Assembly (NCBI GenBank): GCA_019359015.1
Contig: JAHHID010000020.1
Coordinates: 1-64,000 of the forward strand
Length of the DNA stretch: 64,000 nt
DNA from: Spirirestis rafaelensis WJT71-NPBG6
GTDB lineage: Bacteria; Cyanobacteriota; Cyanobacteriia; Cyanobacteriales; Nostocaceae
Direction of reading: 5' to 3'
Below the pieces are notes generated by a model. The model saw only the letters and a program-made list of their open reading frames with translations. It made no database searches and had not been told where the DNA came from. Both the position numbers and the translations under genes were made by a program. Position 1 is the first letter of the stretch, and every line of letters begins with the position of its first letter. Positions 25,964-34,461 of the stretch are shown here, one piece after another.

Positions 25964-27070
25964 CTATTTTCCAAATCCTTTACCGCGACTTGTGGAAGGA
26001 ATACAGATGCACTTTTCTAGCTGTTCTAGCAACTGATTTTGATTTAAATTTTGACCAATTAGAACTAGCTGATTTTTCTTTTCACCTTTCCACTCATCAT
26101 CGTCCATAGTAAAGCGCTTACCGCAAAGGTGGAAAATATGACGGTTTGGACTTTCATCAAACCACATAATTCCCTTGGCACGGAAGATATTATCAGTTAA
26201 CTGGTTATCTAAGAAATATTGAAACTTCCTAATAGAAAATGGTTTGTCAATTTGGAAAGATATTGAGGTAAAGCCATCATTTTCTAAATGGTCGGAATGA
26301 TGGTGATGTTCATGATGATCATGGTCGTGATGGTCGTGACCGCATGTAGAATGGTCGTGGTCGTCGTGGTCGTGATGGTCATGAGCGTGGTCGTGCTCAT
26401 CAACAGCGTCAAAATACTTATCAGACTCAAACAGACCAACGCTGAGAATTAAAGGCAGTGGTACTTGCGATCGCGTGGTGCGAAGAATTCTTGCTCCTTC
26501 TTTAACTTCGCCTATTTTTTTCTCCAACTCATTTAAAGTGGCTTCATCAACTAAATCAGTTTTGTTGAGAACAATCACATCACCATAAGCAATTTGACTG
26601 TAAGCTGCTTGTGAGTTGAATAAATCCAAGCTGTAATTTGCCGCGTCTACTACCGTAATAATCGAATCAAGACGAGTCAAATCGCGTAATTCTGTACCCA
26701 AAAATGTCAACGCGACTGGTAGCGGATCTGCTAATCCGGTTGTTTCTACAACTAGATAATCTAGCCTTTCTTCGCGTTCTAAAACTTTGTAAACGGCATC
26801 AACCAAATCATTATTAATGGTGCAGCAAATACAACCATTACTCAGTTCCACCATGTTTTCGCCAGTGGAAACAATTAATTCATTGTCGATGCCAATTTCG
26901 CCAAATTCATTCACTAAAACAGCGGTTTTCAAACCCTGTTGATTAGTCAGGATATGATTAAGTAAAGTCGTCTTTCCACTACCGAGAAAACCAGTAATAA
27001 TTGTTACAGGCAAGCCTTTTTTCGGCGCATCCATTGCTTGAGATTGGTCAGGAGTAACTGCTGATTGCAT
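25964..27070 (-). CDS. COG0523 (CobW/ZNG-type) metal-handling GTPase, His-rich
   Basis: A 368-residue G3E P-loop GTPase: Walker A GFLGSGKTT (27-35), the CxCC metal motif NGCICCTI (Cys80/82/83), an NKTD GTP-specificity motif (169-172) and a CobW C-terminal domain. Between them is a His/Asp-rich run at about 225-261 with over 15 His, a likely metal reservoir. Members act as zinc, cobalt or nickel chaperones or insertases. A Zn role is common for His-rich forms, but the metal is not fixed here. Upstream on the same strand lies a DUF4198 protein, a family linked to metal uptake, which supports a metal-homeostasis pairing. Confidence 0.88.
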   Translation of the reverse strand: MQSAVTPDQSQAMDAPKKGLPVTIITGFLGSGKTTLLNHILTNQQGLKTAVLVNEFGEIGIDNELIVSTGENMVELSNGCICCTINNDLVDAVYKVLEREERLDYLVVETTGLADPLPVALTFLGTELRDLTRLDSIITVVDAANYSLDLFNSQAAYSQIAYGDVIVLNKTDLVDEATLNELEKKIGEVKEGARILRTTRSQVPLPLILSVGLFESDKYFDAVDEHDHAHDHHDHDDHDHSTCGHDHHDHDHHEHHHHSDHLENDGFTSISFQIDKPFSIRKFQYFLDNQLTDNIFRAKGIMWFDESPNRHIFHLCGKRFTMDDDEWKGEKKNQLVLIGQNLNQNQLLEQLEKCICIPSTSRGKGFGK

Positions 27071-27275
27071 AGTTTGACCGTCACCAGGTTAAGAAAAACG
27101 TTATAAAAATACTACGCTCAAATTACTAATTTAGCGCACGCAATCGCCTGATCCTGGTTTCCTAAGTTTAAATAAGGCTTTCAAAATTAAAATAGTCAGT
27201 CTCAGCCCTACAGTAGAAGCTTAGTGTGCCAGAGTCACCCTTGGCATCGACTGACCGTTATCGTCCTCAACTCCA

Positions 27276-27330
27276 GCTAATGGCGGAATCTCTGCTGTGA
27301 TAACGCCATTAGCAACGGCAGAGATTTTTT
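27276..27330. terminator. Two interleaved hairpins between COG0523 and DUF4198 genes
   Basis: GCTAATGGCG (27276-27285) pairs perfectly with CGCCATTAGC (27304-27313). AATCTCTGC (27287-27295) pairs perfectly with GCAGAGATT (27318-27326), followed on the plus strand by TTTT. The two stems interlock and cannot form as simple hairpins together, so they are alternatives or a pseudoknot. The position, just past the DUF4198 stop, fits a terminator on the minus strand too. Confidence 0.6.
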
Positions 27331-27334
27331 AAAG

Positions 27335-28138
27335 CTAGCGATCGCTTGAGAGTGCTAATTTAAACTTTTTAGACTGCTGCAAAGCAAACCCCAGTGTAGC
27401 AAGCATACCCAAACCAAGCAGTGCCGAAGGCTCAGGAATACGTTCTGCGGTTAATGTGGTAGCGTACTCAACACGAGGATTAGTTGCGGTGGGGCTGAAG
27501 TAGCTTGCTTCGATTGGTTGCAGTCCAGAGTCGCCGATGGGCACATAAGCAATGCCATTTGGATCTAGTGAGAGGGTTTGTCCCAGATATTCCACTAACG
27601 GGTCAGTTATCGTGTTACCCTCAAACAAAACCTGAATTGGCAAGGTTTCTCCTACCGCTACCTCAAAGGGATTCCGCAAAGCCTGAATCTCAAGTGGAAG
27701 ACCAAACGGTTGGGAAATCGCTTCTGACCAGTCATAGAGAGCCTTGGTGGACTTCAAATAATTAGAGACATTGACGTAATTAAGTGCCTCTGCCTCAGCT
27801 TGTGAAATGTTGCGAGAACTAGTATCACCAGGGTTTCTCAAATAGAAACCATTATCATAAGTGGCGGTCAGCGCGGCAATCTTTCCTTGGGGAACAACAG
27901 ACACACCATCTTTGATGACAATTTCAGCCGGCACCTGCTGTTTGTTGATATCGTAGGCTGTAGCTGACCGGAATTTGCCTACATCATAGGGTTCTGGACC
28001 TTCTTCTGGATGACCGAACACCAGCTGGTATTGTTTGTCCTGGCTATCAAACCAGATTGCATGAGCAAATGCAGGTTGCACAAGCATAGGTAAAAGAGCA
28101 ACAGCCAAAAGCAATTCTTTTAACCGTTTGGTAATCAT
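27335..28138 (-). CDS. DUF4198 family protein with signal peptide and PEP-CTERM-like tail
   Basis: The start at 28138 (MITKRLKELLLAVALLPMLVQPAFAHAIW) yields a clear signal peptide cut after AFA; the mature N-terminus begins HAIWF, a likely metal ligand. The 267-residue body (VFGHPEEGPEPYDVGKFRSA; QVLFEGNTITDPLVEYLGQ) matches DUF4198, a family often encoded with nickel/cobalt uptake genes. It ends with IPEPSALLGLGMLATLGFAL and a basic tail, the PEP-CTERM sorting signal. The unused N-terminal codons are not homologous-looking. A Fur-like box lies about 150 bases upstream, and a COG0523 metal chaperone follows on the same strand. Confidence 0.78.
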   Translation of the reverse strand: MITKRLKELLLAVALLPMLVQPAFAHAIWFDSQDKQYQLVFGHPEEGPEPYDVGKFRSATAYDINKQQVPAEIVIKDGVSVVPQGKIAALTATYDNGFYLRNPGDTSSRNISQAEAEALNYVNVSNYLKSTKALYDWSEAISQPFGLPLEIQALRNPFEVAVGETLPIQVLFEGNTITDPLVEYLGQTLSLDPNGIAYVPIGDSGLQPIEASYFSPTATNPRVEYATTLTAERIPEPSALLGLGMLATLGFALQQSKKFKLALSSDR

Positions 28139-28285
28139 GTTGTTTCTTCTTGTTGGTAGATGCATGGTTTTGATTTGCGTGCAATAAACGAAAACAAACA
28201 GACATCGCAATCTGCCAGTGCGCTTACTTTTTTTTTGGCACTGGGTCAAACTAAAATCCTGACAATTGTTACAATGCGTAATTAT

Positions 28286-28300
28286 TGAGAATGAGTCTTA
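28286..28300. promoter_or_regulatory. Candidate Fur/Zur-type box upstream of DUF4198 gene
   Basis: TGAGAAT-G-AGTCTTA matches the 7-1-7 Fur-family consensus TGAtAATnATTaTCA/TGAGAATnATTCTCA at the left arm fully and the right arm at 5 of 7. It lies about 150 bases upstream of the DUF4198 start and a similar distance before cysS. The metal-linked target supports it; regulator identity is not determined. Confidence 0.4.
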
Positions 28301-28445
28301 TTTCTTCAACTCGCTAAAACTTTAGTATGAGAATAATTTCCAAAAATCACACCAAGGGGTGTTTTGTTTAATAGGAGTAGACGTGCTATAGACTGGAAAA
28401 TCTACAATGGCTTAATAGATGCACTTTATTTCTTAAGTTATAAGA

Positions 28446-29909
28446 ATGACCCTAAGCGTTTACAACACTCTCAGCCGTCGTCAGGAACCCTTTGAAACAG
28501 TCGAGCCAGGAAAGGTTAAGATGTATTACTGCGGCGTGACGGTTTACGATTATTGCCATTTGGGTCATGCCAGAGCTTGTATAGTTTGGGATGTAGTACG
28601 TCGATACCTGCAATTTGTTGGCTATGAAGTGCGCTACGTCCAGAATTTTACTGATGTTGATGATAAGATTTTGAATCGAGCGCGGCAAGAACATTCCTCG
28701 ATGGAAGCTGTATCTGAGCGCTTTATCAAAGCATATTTTGAGGATATGGCACGGCTGAATGTCAAAGAAGCCTCGGAATATCCCCGCGCTACCCACACAA
28801 TGAATGGCATAACTCGGCTAATTCACGAGTTAGAGAACAAAGGCTACGCTTACGCAAATCAGGGTGATGTTTACTATGCGGTGCGTCAGTTTCCTGAGTA
28901 TGGCAAGCTTTCTGGACGCAAATTAGAAAATTCCCAAGCTGGTGCGAGTGGACGAGTTGATTTAGAAGATCCAGAGTATCAGAAGAAAAAAGATTCGGTT
29001 GATTTTGCTTTGTGGAAAGCTGCAAAACCGGGAGAACCCGCTTGGGAATCAGTTTGGGGTAAAGGTCGTCCCGGATGGCATATTGAATGTAGTGCGATGG
29101 TACGCGATCGCCTTGGCGAAACAATCGACATTCACGCCGGCGGAGAAGATTTAATTTTCCCCCATCATGAAAATGAAATTGCTCAATCTGAAGCAGTCAC
29201 AGGCAAACCGTTATCTCGATACTGGATGCATAACGGCATGGTCAAGGTGGATGGCGAAAAGATGTCCAAATCTTTAGGTAACTTTACCACCATTCGCGAC
29301 TTACTGGATCGAGGCGTTGACCCGATGGCAGTGCGCTTATTTGTCCTGATGGCGCAATATCGTACACCAATTGATTTTACTGACGAAGCAATTCAGGCAG
29401 CAACAAATGGTTGGCACACCTTGAAAAAAGGTTTGCTTTTTGGGTATCAATACGGTGAAAAATTCGGATGGGGAAAAGGAGGGCAAGGAAATAATTTTTC
29501 CTCCCCAGTGCCCAATTCCTATATTGAACGTTTTCAAGAAGCTGTAAATAATGACTTTAATTTCCCTGGTGGTTTAATAGTGCTATTTGAATTAGCTAAA
29601 GAACTACACCGCGAAGGAAATATTTTAGTTCATGAAGGAAAAACCGAAATACCACCGGATGAGTTACTCAAACAATGGCATACACTTGTCACTTTAGCTG
29701 GAGTTTTAGGTTTAGAAGCCGAGATGGAAGCGGAGAATTCCACGAGTGATAATTTAAGCGATGCCCAAATTGAAGCGAAAATTCAGGAAAGACAAGAAGC
29801 GCGTTTAGCGAAGAATTTTGTTTTGAGCGATCGCATTCGTGATGAACTGCTTCAATGCGGAATTACCCTAATTGATAACCGTGACGGAACCCGCTGGCAC
29901 AGAAATTAA
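28446..29909 (+). CDS. cysS: Cysteinyl-tRNA synthetase
   Basis: A 487-residue class I synthetase: Zn ligand Cys29 in YYCGVTVYDYCHLGHA (HIGH-type HLGH 38-41), HIECSAM and GGEDLIFPHHENEIAQSEA (remaining Zn ligands), and GEKMSKSLGNF (KMSKS). It charges tRNA-Cys in the cytosol. After LLFGYQYGEKFGWGKGG there is a short insert (about QGNNFSSPVPNS) whose DNA looks like tandem-repeat sequence; it lies in a loop between the catalytic core and the anticodon domain and is probably tolerated. The start and the rest of the length are normal. Confidence 0.95.
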   Translation: MTLSVYNTLSRRQEPFETVEPGKVKMYYCGVTVYDYCHLGHARACIVWDVVRRYLQFVGYEVRYVQNFTDVDDKILNRARQEHSSMEAVSERFIKAYFEDMARLNVKEASEYPRATHTMNGITRLIHELENKGYAYANQGDVYYAVRQFPEYGKLSGRKLENSQAGASGRVDLEDPEYQKKKDSVDFALWKAAKPGEPAWESVWGKGRPGWHIECSAMVRDRLGETIDIHAGGEDLIFPHHENEIAQSEAVTGKPLSRYWMHNGMVKVDGEKMSKSLGNFTTIRDLLDRGVDPMAVRLFVLMAQYRTPIDFTDEAIQAATNGWHTLKKGLLFGYQYGEKFGWGKGGQGNNFSSPVPNSYIERFQEAVNNDFNFPGGLIVLFELAKELHREGNILVHEGKTEIPPDELLKQWHTLVTLAGVLGLEAEMEAENSTSDNLSDAQIEAKIQERQEARLAKNFVLSDRIRDELLQCGITLIDNRDGTRWHRN

Positions 29910-29927
29910 ATTCAAAATTCACGCATT

Positions 29928-30293
29928 ATGAGCAACTATAAAGCAATAAATGATAGAACGTTTGATTTTTCCATTCGTATCATCAACCTTTGCAAGGTAT
30001 TAGATGAATCTTCGGGAGTAGCGCGAACACTTTCTAAGCAGTTGCTTCGCTCTGGCACATCAATTGGGGCAAACGTTGAAGAATCTCAATCAGCCCAGAG
30101 TACTGCCGACTTTGTTCATAAGCTAGAAATTGCTTTAAAAGAAGGCAGGGAAACTAGATACTGGCTAAGACTTTTGATAGCTACTGAGTTAATGTCAGAA
30201 AACCGTCTGCTACCGCTTCTGGGTGAAATCAATGAGTTAATTAAGATAATTGCAGCAATTGTCGTCAAAACCAAACAAAATCGTCAACAATAA
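29928..30293 (+). CDS. Four-helix-bundle protein (23S rRNA intervening-sequence type)
   Basis: The 121-residue protein matches the TIGR02436-like four-helix-bundle family first found in 23S rRNA intervening sequences: FDFSIRIINLCKVLDESSGVART, LSKQLLRSGTSIGANVEESQSAQS, FVHKLEIALKEGRETRYWLRLL, and a C-terminal helix. Members form pentameric bundles of unknown function and are common in cyanobacterial chromosomes. It begins 18 bases after cysS and may be read through from it. It is not inside an rRNA here. Confidence 0.88.
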   Translation: MSNYKAINDRTFDFSIRIINLCKVLDESSGVARTLSKQLLRSGTSIGANVEESQSAQSTADFVHKLEIALKEGRETRYWLRLLIATELMSENRLLPLLGEINELIKIIAAIVVKTKQNRQQ

Positions 30294-30330
30294 AGTCTTC
30301 ATTTTGAATTTTGAATTTTGAATTAAACTT

Positions 30331-31770
30331 ATGTGGTCTGAATTAACAAAGGCGATCGCTTCTCTAAATATCCCCGCTGATTGGATTGGTATTAGAGCCG
30401 TAAAGGAAAACAAGTATAACTGTTATGTTCGAGATGCCTTACCTCAAACAAACGGCAAATCCTCCACTATGGGAGTGATGTTGGAAGTTTTGGTTAATGG
30501 TTGTCTCGGTTACGCTGCTACGAATTCTTTGGATCTTGTCAGCTTGCAAGATGCTGCGGAAAAAGCTTATAAACAGGCACTAGTCGCAAGTGAATGGTGG
30601 ATATATCCCTTCAGTGTAAAAGAACGTCCCAAAGTAGTTGGTGAATATATTTCTCCATTTCTCAAACCGTTAGATGCACTGAGTCCAAGAGAAATAAACG
30701 ATATACTTATCCGCATTTGCAAAACCTTAAAAGTTGACGATAAAATCGTCCAAACCACAGCCACCACCACCACCACCGAAAAAGAAACTTGGTTTGTCAG
30801 CAGTAACGGCTCAGAGGTGTATCAAAAAATCTTGTCTTTAGGCACTCATTACGGAGCTACGGCACAAGATGGAGCGATCGTGCAGCAGCGCAGCAATAAT
30901 GGCTGGCAAGCACACTGTTACCAAGGTGGCATGGAACTGTTAAGAGAAGAAGAATTATGGCAACAAGTGCAGAAAATTGGTGAACAAGCAATAGAACTAT
31001 TGACAGCAGAGGAATGCCCGTCCACGCGCACGAACTTAGTTTTAGCACCAGACCAAATGATGCTACAAATTCATGAAAGTGTCGGACATCCTTTAGAAAT
31101 CGATCGCATTTTAGGAGATGAACGCAACTACGCCGGCGGCAGCTTTGTCAACAAAAGTGACTTTGGAAACTTAGTATACGGTTCTAAGTTAATGAACATC
31201 ACCTTTGATCCCACCGTTGCCGGAGAATTTGCCAGCTATAACTTTGATGACACCGGGGCAGTCGCAACACGGGAATACTTAATTAAAGAAGGCGTACTTC
31301 AGCGCGGTGTGGGCAGTTTAGAAAGCCAAGCTAGAGCCGGTGTGCCAGGAGTTGCTTGTGCGCGTGCTTGTTCATGGAATAGACCAGCGATTGATCGCAT
31401 GGCAAACTTGAATTTAGAGCCAGGAAACGCCACCTTTGACGAAATCATCGCTGACATAGAACACGGCGTTTACATGGAATCTAACCGTTCTTGGTCAATT
31501 GATGACCAACGTTATAAATTTCAGTTTGGCTGCGAGTATGCCAAATTGATAGAAAACGGCAAACTCACCAAAACCCTCCGCAATCCCAACTATCGAGCCA
31601 CTACACCAGAATTTTGGCAAAGCTTAATCAAACTAGGAAACTCCTCTAATTGGCAAATGTACGGCACAGCTTACTGTGGCAAAGGAGAACCAAATCAGGC
31701 GATTTCCGTAGGACACGGTTCACCCATATGTTTATTTGCTAACGTCGAAGTCTTTGGCGGTGGAGCCTGA
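30331..31770 (+). CDS. tldD: TldD-type zinc metalloprotease subunit
   Basis: A 479-residue TldD/PmbA-family protein carrying the catalytic HESVGH motif (His248, Glu249, His253) in LQIHESVGHPLEIDRI, and the family blocks YNFDDTGAVATREYLIKEGVL and GVYMESNRSWSIDDQRYKF. TldD pairs with TldE to form a heterodimeric protease that degrades unfolded or modified peptides, such as antitoxins and microcin precursors in enterobacteria. A run of Thr (TATTTTTE) from a CCACCACC repeat lies at about 143-149. The tldE gene follows after a tandem-repeat spacer. Confidence 0.9.
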   Translation: MWSELTKAIASLNIPADWIGIRAVKENKYNCYVRDALPQTNGKSSTMGVMLEVLVNGCLGYAATNSLDLVSLQDAAEKAYKQALVASEWWIYPFSVKERPKVVGEYISPFLKPLDALSPREINDILIRICKTLKVDDKIVQTTATTTTTEKETWFVSSNGSEVYQKILSLGTHYGATAQDGAIVQQRSNNGWQAHCYQGGMELLREEELWQQVQKIGEQAIELLTAEECPSTRTNLVLAPDQMMLQIHESVGHPLEIDRILGDERNYAGGSFVNKSDFGNLVYGSKLMNITFDPTVAGEFASYNFDDTGAVATREYLIKEGVLQRGVGSLESQARAGVPGVACARACSWNRPAIDRMANLNLEPGNATFDEIIADIEHGVYMESNRSWSIDDQRYKFQFGCEYAKLIENGKLTKTLRNPNYRATTPEFWQSLIKLGNSSNWQMYGTAYCGKGEPNQAISVGHGSPICLFANVEVFGGGA

Positions 31771-31775
31771 GAATT

Positions 31776-31913
31776 CAGGAGTTAGGAGTCAGGAGTCAGG
31801 AGTCAAGATTCCCTCTTGTCTCCCCTGCCTCCCCTGCAACCCAAGCGTTTCCTCTGTCTCCCTTGTCCCCTTGTCCCACTCCCCCACTCCCCCACTCCCT
31901 CATCTCCCCAGAA
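31776..31913. repeat. Tandem heptamers GTCAGGA and CCCACTC between tldD and tldE
   Basis: GTCAGGAGTCAGGA units (31777-31805), then C-rich units with CCCACTC (31870-31900). An open frame across them upstream of tldE is a repeat artefact. Confidence 0.75.
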
Positions 31914-31914
31914 A

Positions 31915-33267
31915 ATGCCGATGAAAATTGACGAATTATCGAATTTAGAAATCAGCTTTAATAGATTGATTGAAACTCTGCTAAGTAAAAAAATAGAGAG
32001 CGAATACTTCACAATAAAACTACACAGCGAACGCAGTCAATTTACACGGTTCAATCACGCCAAAGTGCGGCAAACTGGTTGTGTTGCTGATGGTTGGATC
32101 GAACTGAATTTGATGCAAGATCAGCGCAATAGTTTTCGGCAGTTTCCCTTTACTGGAAATTGGGAAATAGATTGGCAAGCAGCATACAACGCTTTGAAAG
32201 AACTAAGGGAAGAACTGCCCTATTTACCCGTCGATCCTTATCTAGTTTTGCCATCAGGAACAAATACCAGTCGGGAAATACATTCGGGAAAATTGTTGGC
32301 GGCAGAAGCGGTAGTACCAACCGTACTAGAACAAGTTGCCGAATTGGATTTTGCCGGGATATATGCTGGAGGCTCGGTAATTCAAGGTTATGGTGATTCT
32401 AGCGGTCAAAAACATTTATTTGCAACCGATACTTTTACCTTAGATTATTCTATTTTCACGACTTCGGGACAAGCTGTAAAAGGCACTTTTGCCGGGAGTG
32501 ATTGGGATTCCACTGCTTATACGGCGAAAATCAGTGACGCGAAAAGGCAAATAAAACTGCTTTCAAATTTGCCAAAACAATTGCCACGAGGAAATTACAA
32601 AACTTATTTTGCGCCGGCGGCTGTTTCTGATTTATTAATGATGCTTTCTTGGGGTGGTGTCAGCGAAGCTGATATTCAACAAGGAAATAGTGCAATGGCT
32701 GCGATATGGCGTCAAGAAAAGCAACTTTCTCGCTTATTTAATTTGAAAGAAAACTTTCAACGGGGGTTAGTGCCGCGATTTAATGAATGGGGAGAAATGG
32801 CAGCGCCGGAAATACCTATAATTGAAAAAGGTATATTAGTAAATACCTTGGTGAATTCTCGCACTGCCAAGGAATATGAAAAAAATGCTAATGGCGCGAA
32901 TGGAAATGAGTCATTACGTGCGCCAGAAGTGAGTATGGGAAATTTAGCATTTGAGCAGATTTTGCCTAGTTTAGATACAGGGTTATATGTATCGAATTTA
33001 CATTACTTGAATTGGAGCGATCGCCCAACTGGTAGAATCACAGGTATGACTCGTTATGCTTGTTTTTGGGTGGAAAAGGGAGAAATTATTGCCCCAATTG
33101 AAAATCTGCGTTTTGATGACAGTCTCTATCGCTTTTGGGGAGAAAATTTGATTGACCTAACCAATTTTCAAGAATTCATTCCTGAAGTTGGAACATACGA
33201 AAGTCGTCAACTTGGGGGTAGTATGGTTCCCGGTATGTTGGTTGAAGATTTTACTTATACTCTTTAA
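31915..33267 (+). CDS. tldE: TldE/PmbA-type partner subunit
   Basis: Start at 31915 (MPMKIDELSN) or 31921; upstream in-frame codons are tandem-repeat translation. The roughly 450-residue protein is a TldD/PmbA-family member but lacks the HExxxH motif of its upstream neighbour, as expected for TldE (PmbA), the non-catalytic partner. Family blocks are KVRQTGCVADGWIELN, YAGGSVIQGYGDSSGQKHLF, GKGILVNTLVNSRTAKEY-like IIEKGILVNTLVNSR, and MVPGMLVEDFTYTL. The co-directional pair supports a TldD-TldE complex. A perfect palindrome follows its stop. Confidence 0.88.
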   Translation: MPMKIDELSNLEISFNRLIETLLSKKIESEYFTIKLHSERSQFTRFNHAKVRQTGCVADGWIELNLMQDQRNSFRQFPFTGNWEIDWQAAYNALKELREELPYLPVDPYLVLPSGTNTSREIHSGKLLAAEAVVPTVLEQVAELDFAGIYAGGSVIQGYGDSSGQKHLFATDTFTLDYSIFTTSGQAVKGTFAGSDWDSTAYTAKISDAKRQIKLLSNLPKQLPRGNYKTYFAPAAVSDLLMMLSWGGVSEADIQQGNSAMAAIWRQEKQLSRLFNLKENFQRGLVPRFNEWGEMAAPEIPIIEKGILVNTLVNSRTAKEYEKNANGANGNESLRAPEVSMGNLAFEQILPSLDTGLYVSNLHYLNWSDRPTGRITGMTRYACFWVEKGEIIAPIENLRFDDSLYRFWGENLIDLTNFQEFIPEVGTYESRQLGGSMVPGMLVEDFTYTL

Positions 33268-33300
33268 AAGCTTCGCGCAAAGTTGCAAACCACACATATA

Positions 33301-33328
33301 GTAGAGACGTTACATGTAACGTCTCTAC
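33301..33328. repeat. 28-bp perfect palindrome (GTAGAGACG family)
   Basis: GTAGAGACGTTACA is followed by its exact reverse complement. The centre is TACATGTA. A relative with a different core lies at 47012-47031. It lies 33 bases after tldE and 23 bases before the end of the ycf66 remnant, so it may serve as a terminator for both. Confidence 0.85.
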
Positions 33329-33351
33329 TATGGTTCCTGCATAAGGTGATA

Positions 33352-33702
33352 TTACCTATTGCGGTAAACTGCATTAATTACAATATCTTTAATAGCAAAA
33401 TAAATAATTATGAGAAATGATAGAAATTGCCCAAACTGAAGAATTGGATCTAAGCGCCAACCTTGAAAAATTAAAATTACCCCAGATAAAAACATCAAAA
33501 CTGGGATAAATATCGCCTGGATAATATAAAGTGACAAAGCCCAATTAGTCAATCTAGTTGCTCTTTGAACTAGAAAAAATACCATTATAATTAAGTAAAT
33601 TGCACCCAAGAAAACATAAATAATTCCTAATAAGCTTGCTATATTTAATCCAAATAAGCTTCCTATATCTAATCCAATATTAACTTGGGCTTAAGTAAAC
33701 AT
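33352..33702 (-). pseudogene. ycf66: Ycf66-type membrane protein with damaged start
   Basis: The frame encodes SGVILIFQGWRLDPILQFGQFL, the hallmark of Ycf66, with several hydrophobic segments. In-frame codons continue upstream to give AQVNIGLDIGSLFGLNIASL, the expected Ycf66 N-terminus, but without any ATG/GTG/TTG there. An upstream ATG (33700-33702) is cut by a TAA at codon 4 (33691-33693). The GLDIGSLF/GLNIASLL segment is an in-frame 24-bp tandem duplication. The first available start is a TTG at 33609, giving 85 residues without the conserved N-terminus. Hence decay or very unusual initiation. Ycf66 function is poorly known. Confidence 0.7.
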
Positions 33703-33768
33703 TTATTAATAATCCTGTTTAATTAAAGCCAATTGTGGTAAAGCAACCTAATACTTTTATTAACTTAC

Positions 33769-34461
33769 TCATTTCTTCTTGCCGGGTGATGAATTGCGTT
33801 GTGGTGGCGTGTCTGGGTACAGTTGTTCGCGTCCGTTGCGGATGACTCGCAACATATCGGTGAGGTTTTGCTCAATATTTTCTAGGACGCTATCAGCATA
33901 AGTATCGGCGCCATTTTCAATTTCTTGAGCTTGGGCGATCGCTTGTTGCCGAATTTCCTCCAACTCTTGCTGACAAGCACGTCGCTTGCGCTCAATTTCC
34001 GCCAGGGTGTCTTCCATCATCGCATCACATTCTTGCTGCACTTGTTGCCGAAGCATCTGTCCCTCTCTTTCTGCTTGTCGGATAATGTCACTTTCAGCTA
34101 GAATTTGCGCTCTTTTGGCTTGTGCAGCCTCTACAACTTGCTGTCCATACTCTTCCGCTTCCAGAAGAATTTCTTGCTTTTGTTGGATAATCGCGGCAGC
34201 TTCTTGAAAAACAGATGGCAAAGAAACTCGGATAAAATCAAGCTGATCGAGCAGCTTTTCTTCATCCACTAACGTGCGTCGCGTCAGGGGAATGTGGAAA
34301 CTAGAAAGAATCATTTCCTCTAAGCGGTTGAGTTCCTGCTCAATTTCTACACTTCCCATTCCTGAAACGTCTCCATAGGAGTTTCCGTCGGCAAACTCCT
34401 GAGATTCTGGGTTGCTTCCGTTTTGATTGGGTTCGATACTGTCTGTTGGTGAGCGTAGCAT
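33769..34461 (-). CDS. cdv3: DivIVA-like coiled-coil protein, probable Cdv3
   Basis: A protein of up to 230 residues with an acidic N-terminal third, then [49 protein letters not shown] long coiled coil follows ([22 protein letters not shown]...), and a basic C-terminus. It resembles the cyanobacterial DivIVA-like division protein Cdv3, which in several genomes lies beside coaD. The start is uncertain: MLRSPTDS at 34461 overlaps coaD by 115 bases, while MGSVEIEQ at 34359 reduces the overlap to 13. Cell-division involvement is inferred from family and neighbourhood. Confidence 0.72.
   Translation of the reverse strand: MLRSPTDSIEPNQNGSNPESQEFADGNSYGDVSGMGSVEIEQELNRLEEMILSSFHIPLTRRTLVDEEKLLDQLDFIRVSLPSVFQEAAAIIQQKQEILLEAEEYGQQVVEAAQAKRAQILAESDIIRQAEREGQMLRQQVQQECDAMMEDTLAEIERKRRACQQELEEIRQQAIAQAQEIENGADTYADSVLENIEQNLTDMLRVIRNGREQLYPDTPPQRNSSPGKKK

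Noticed and set aside
31816-31914. N-terminal extension of tldE
   Set aside because: Pro/Ser-rich translation of CCCACTC tandem repeats; the conserved protein starts at 31915 or 31921.
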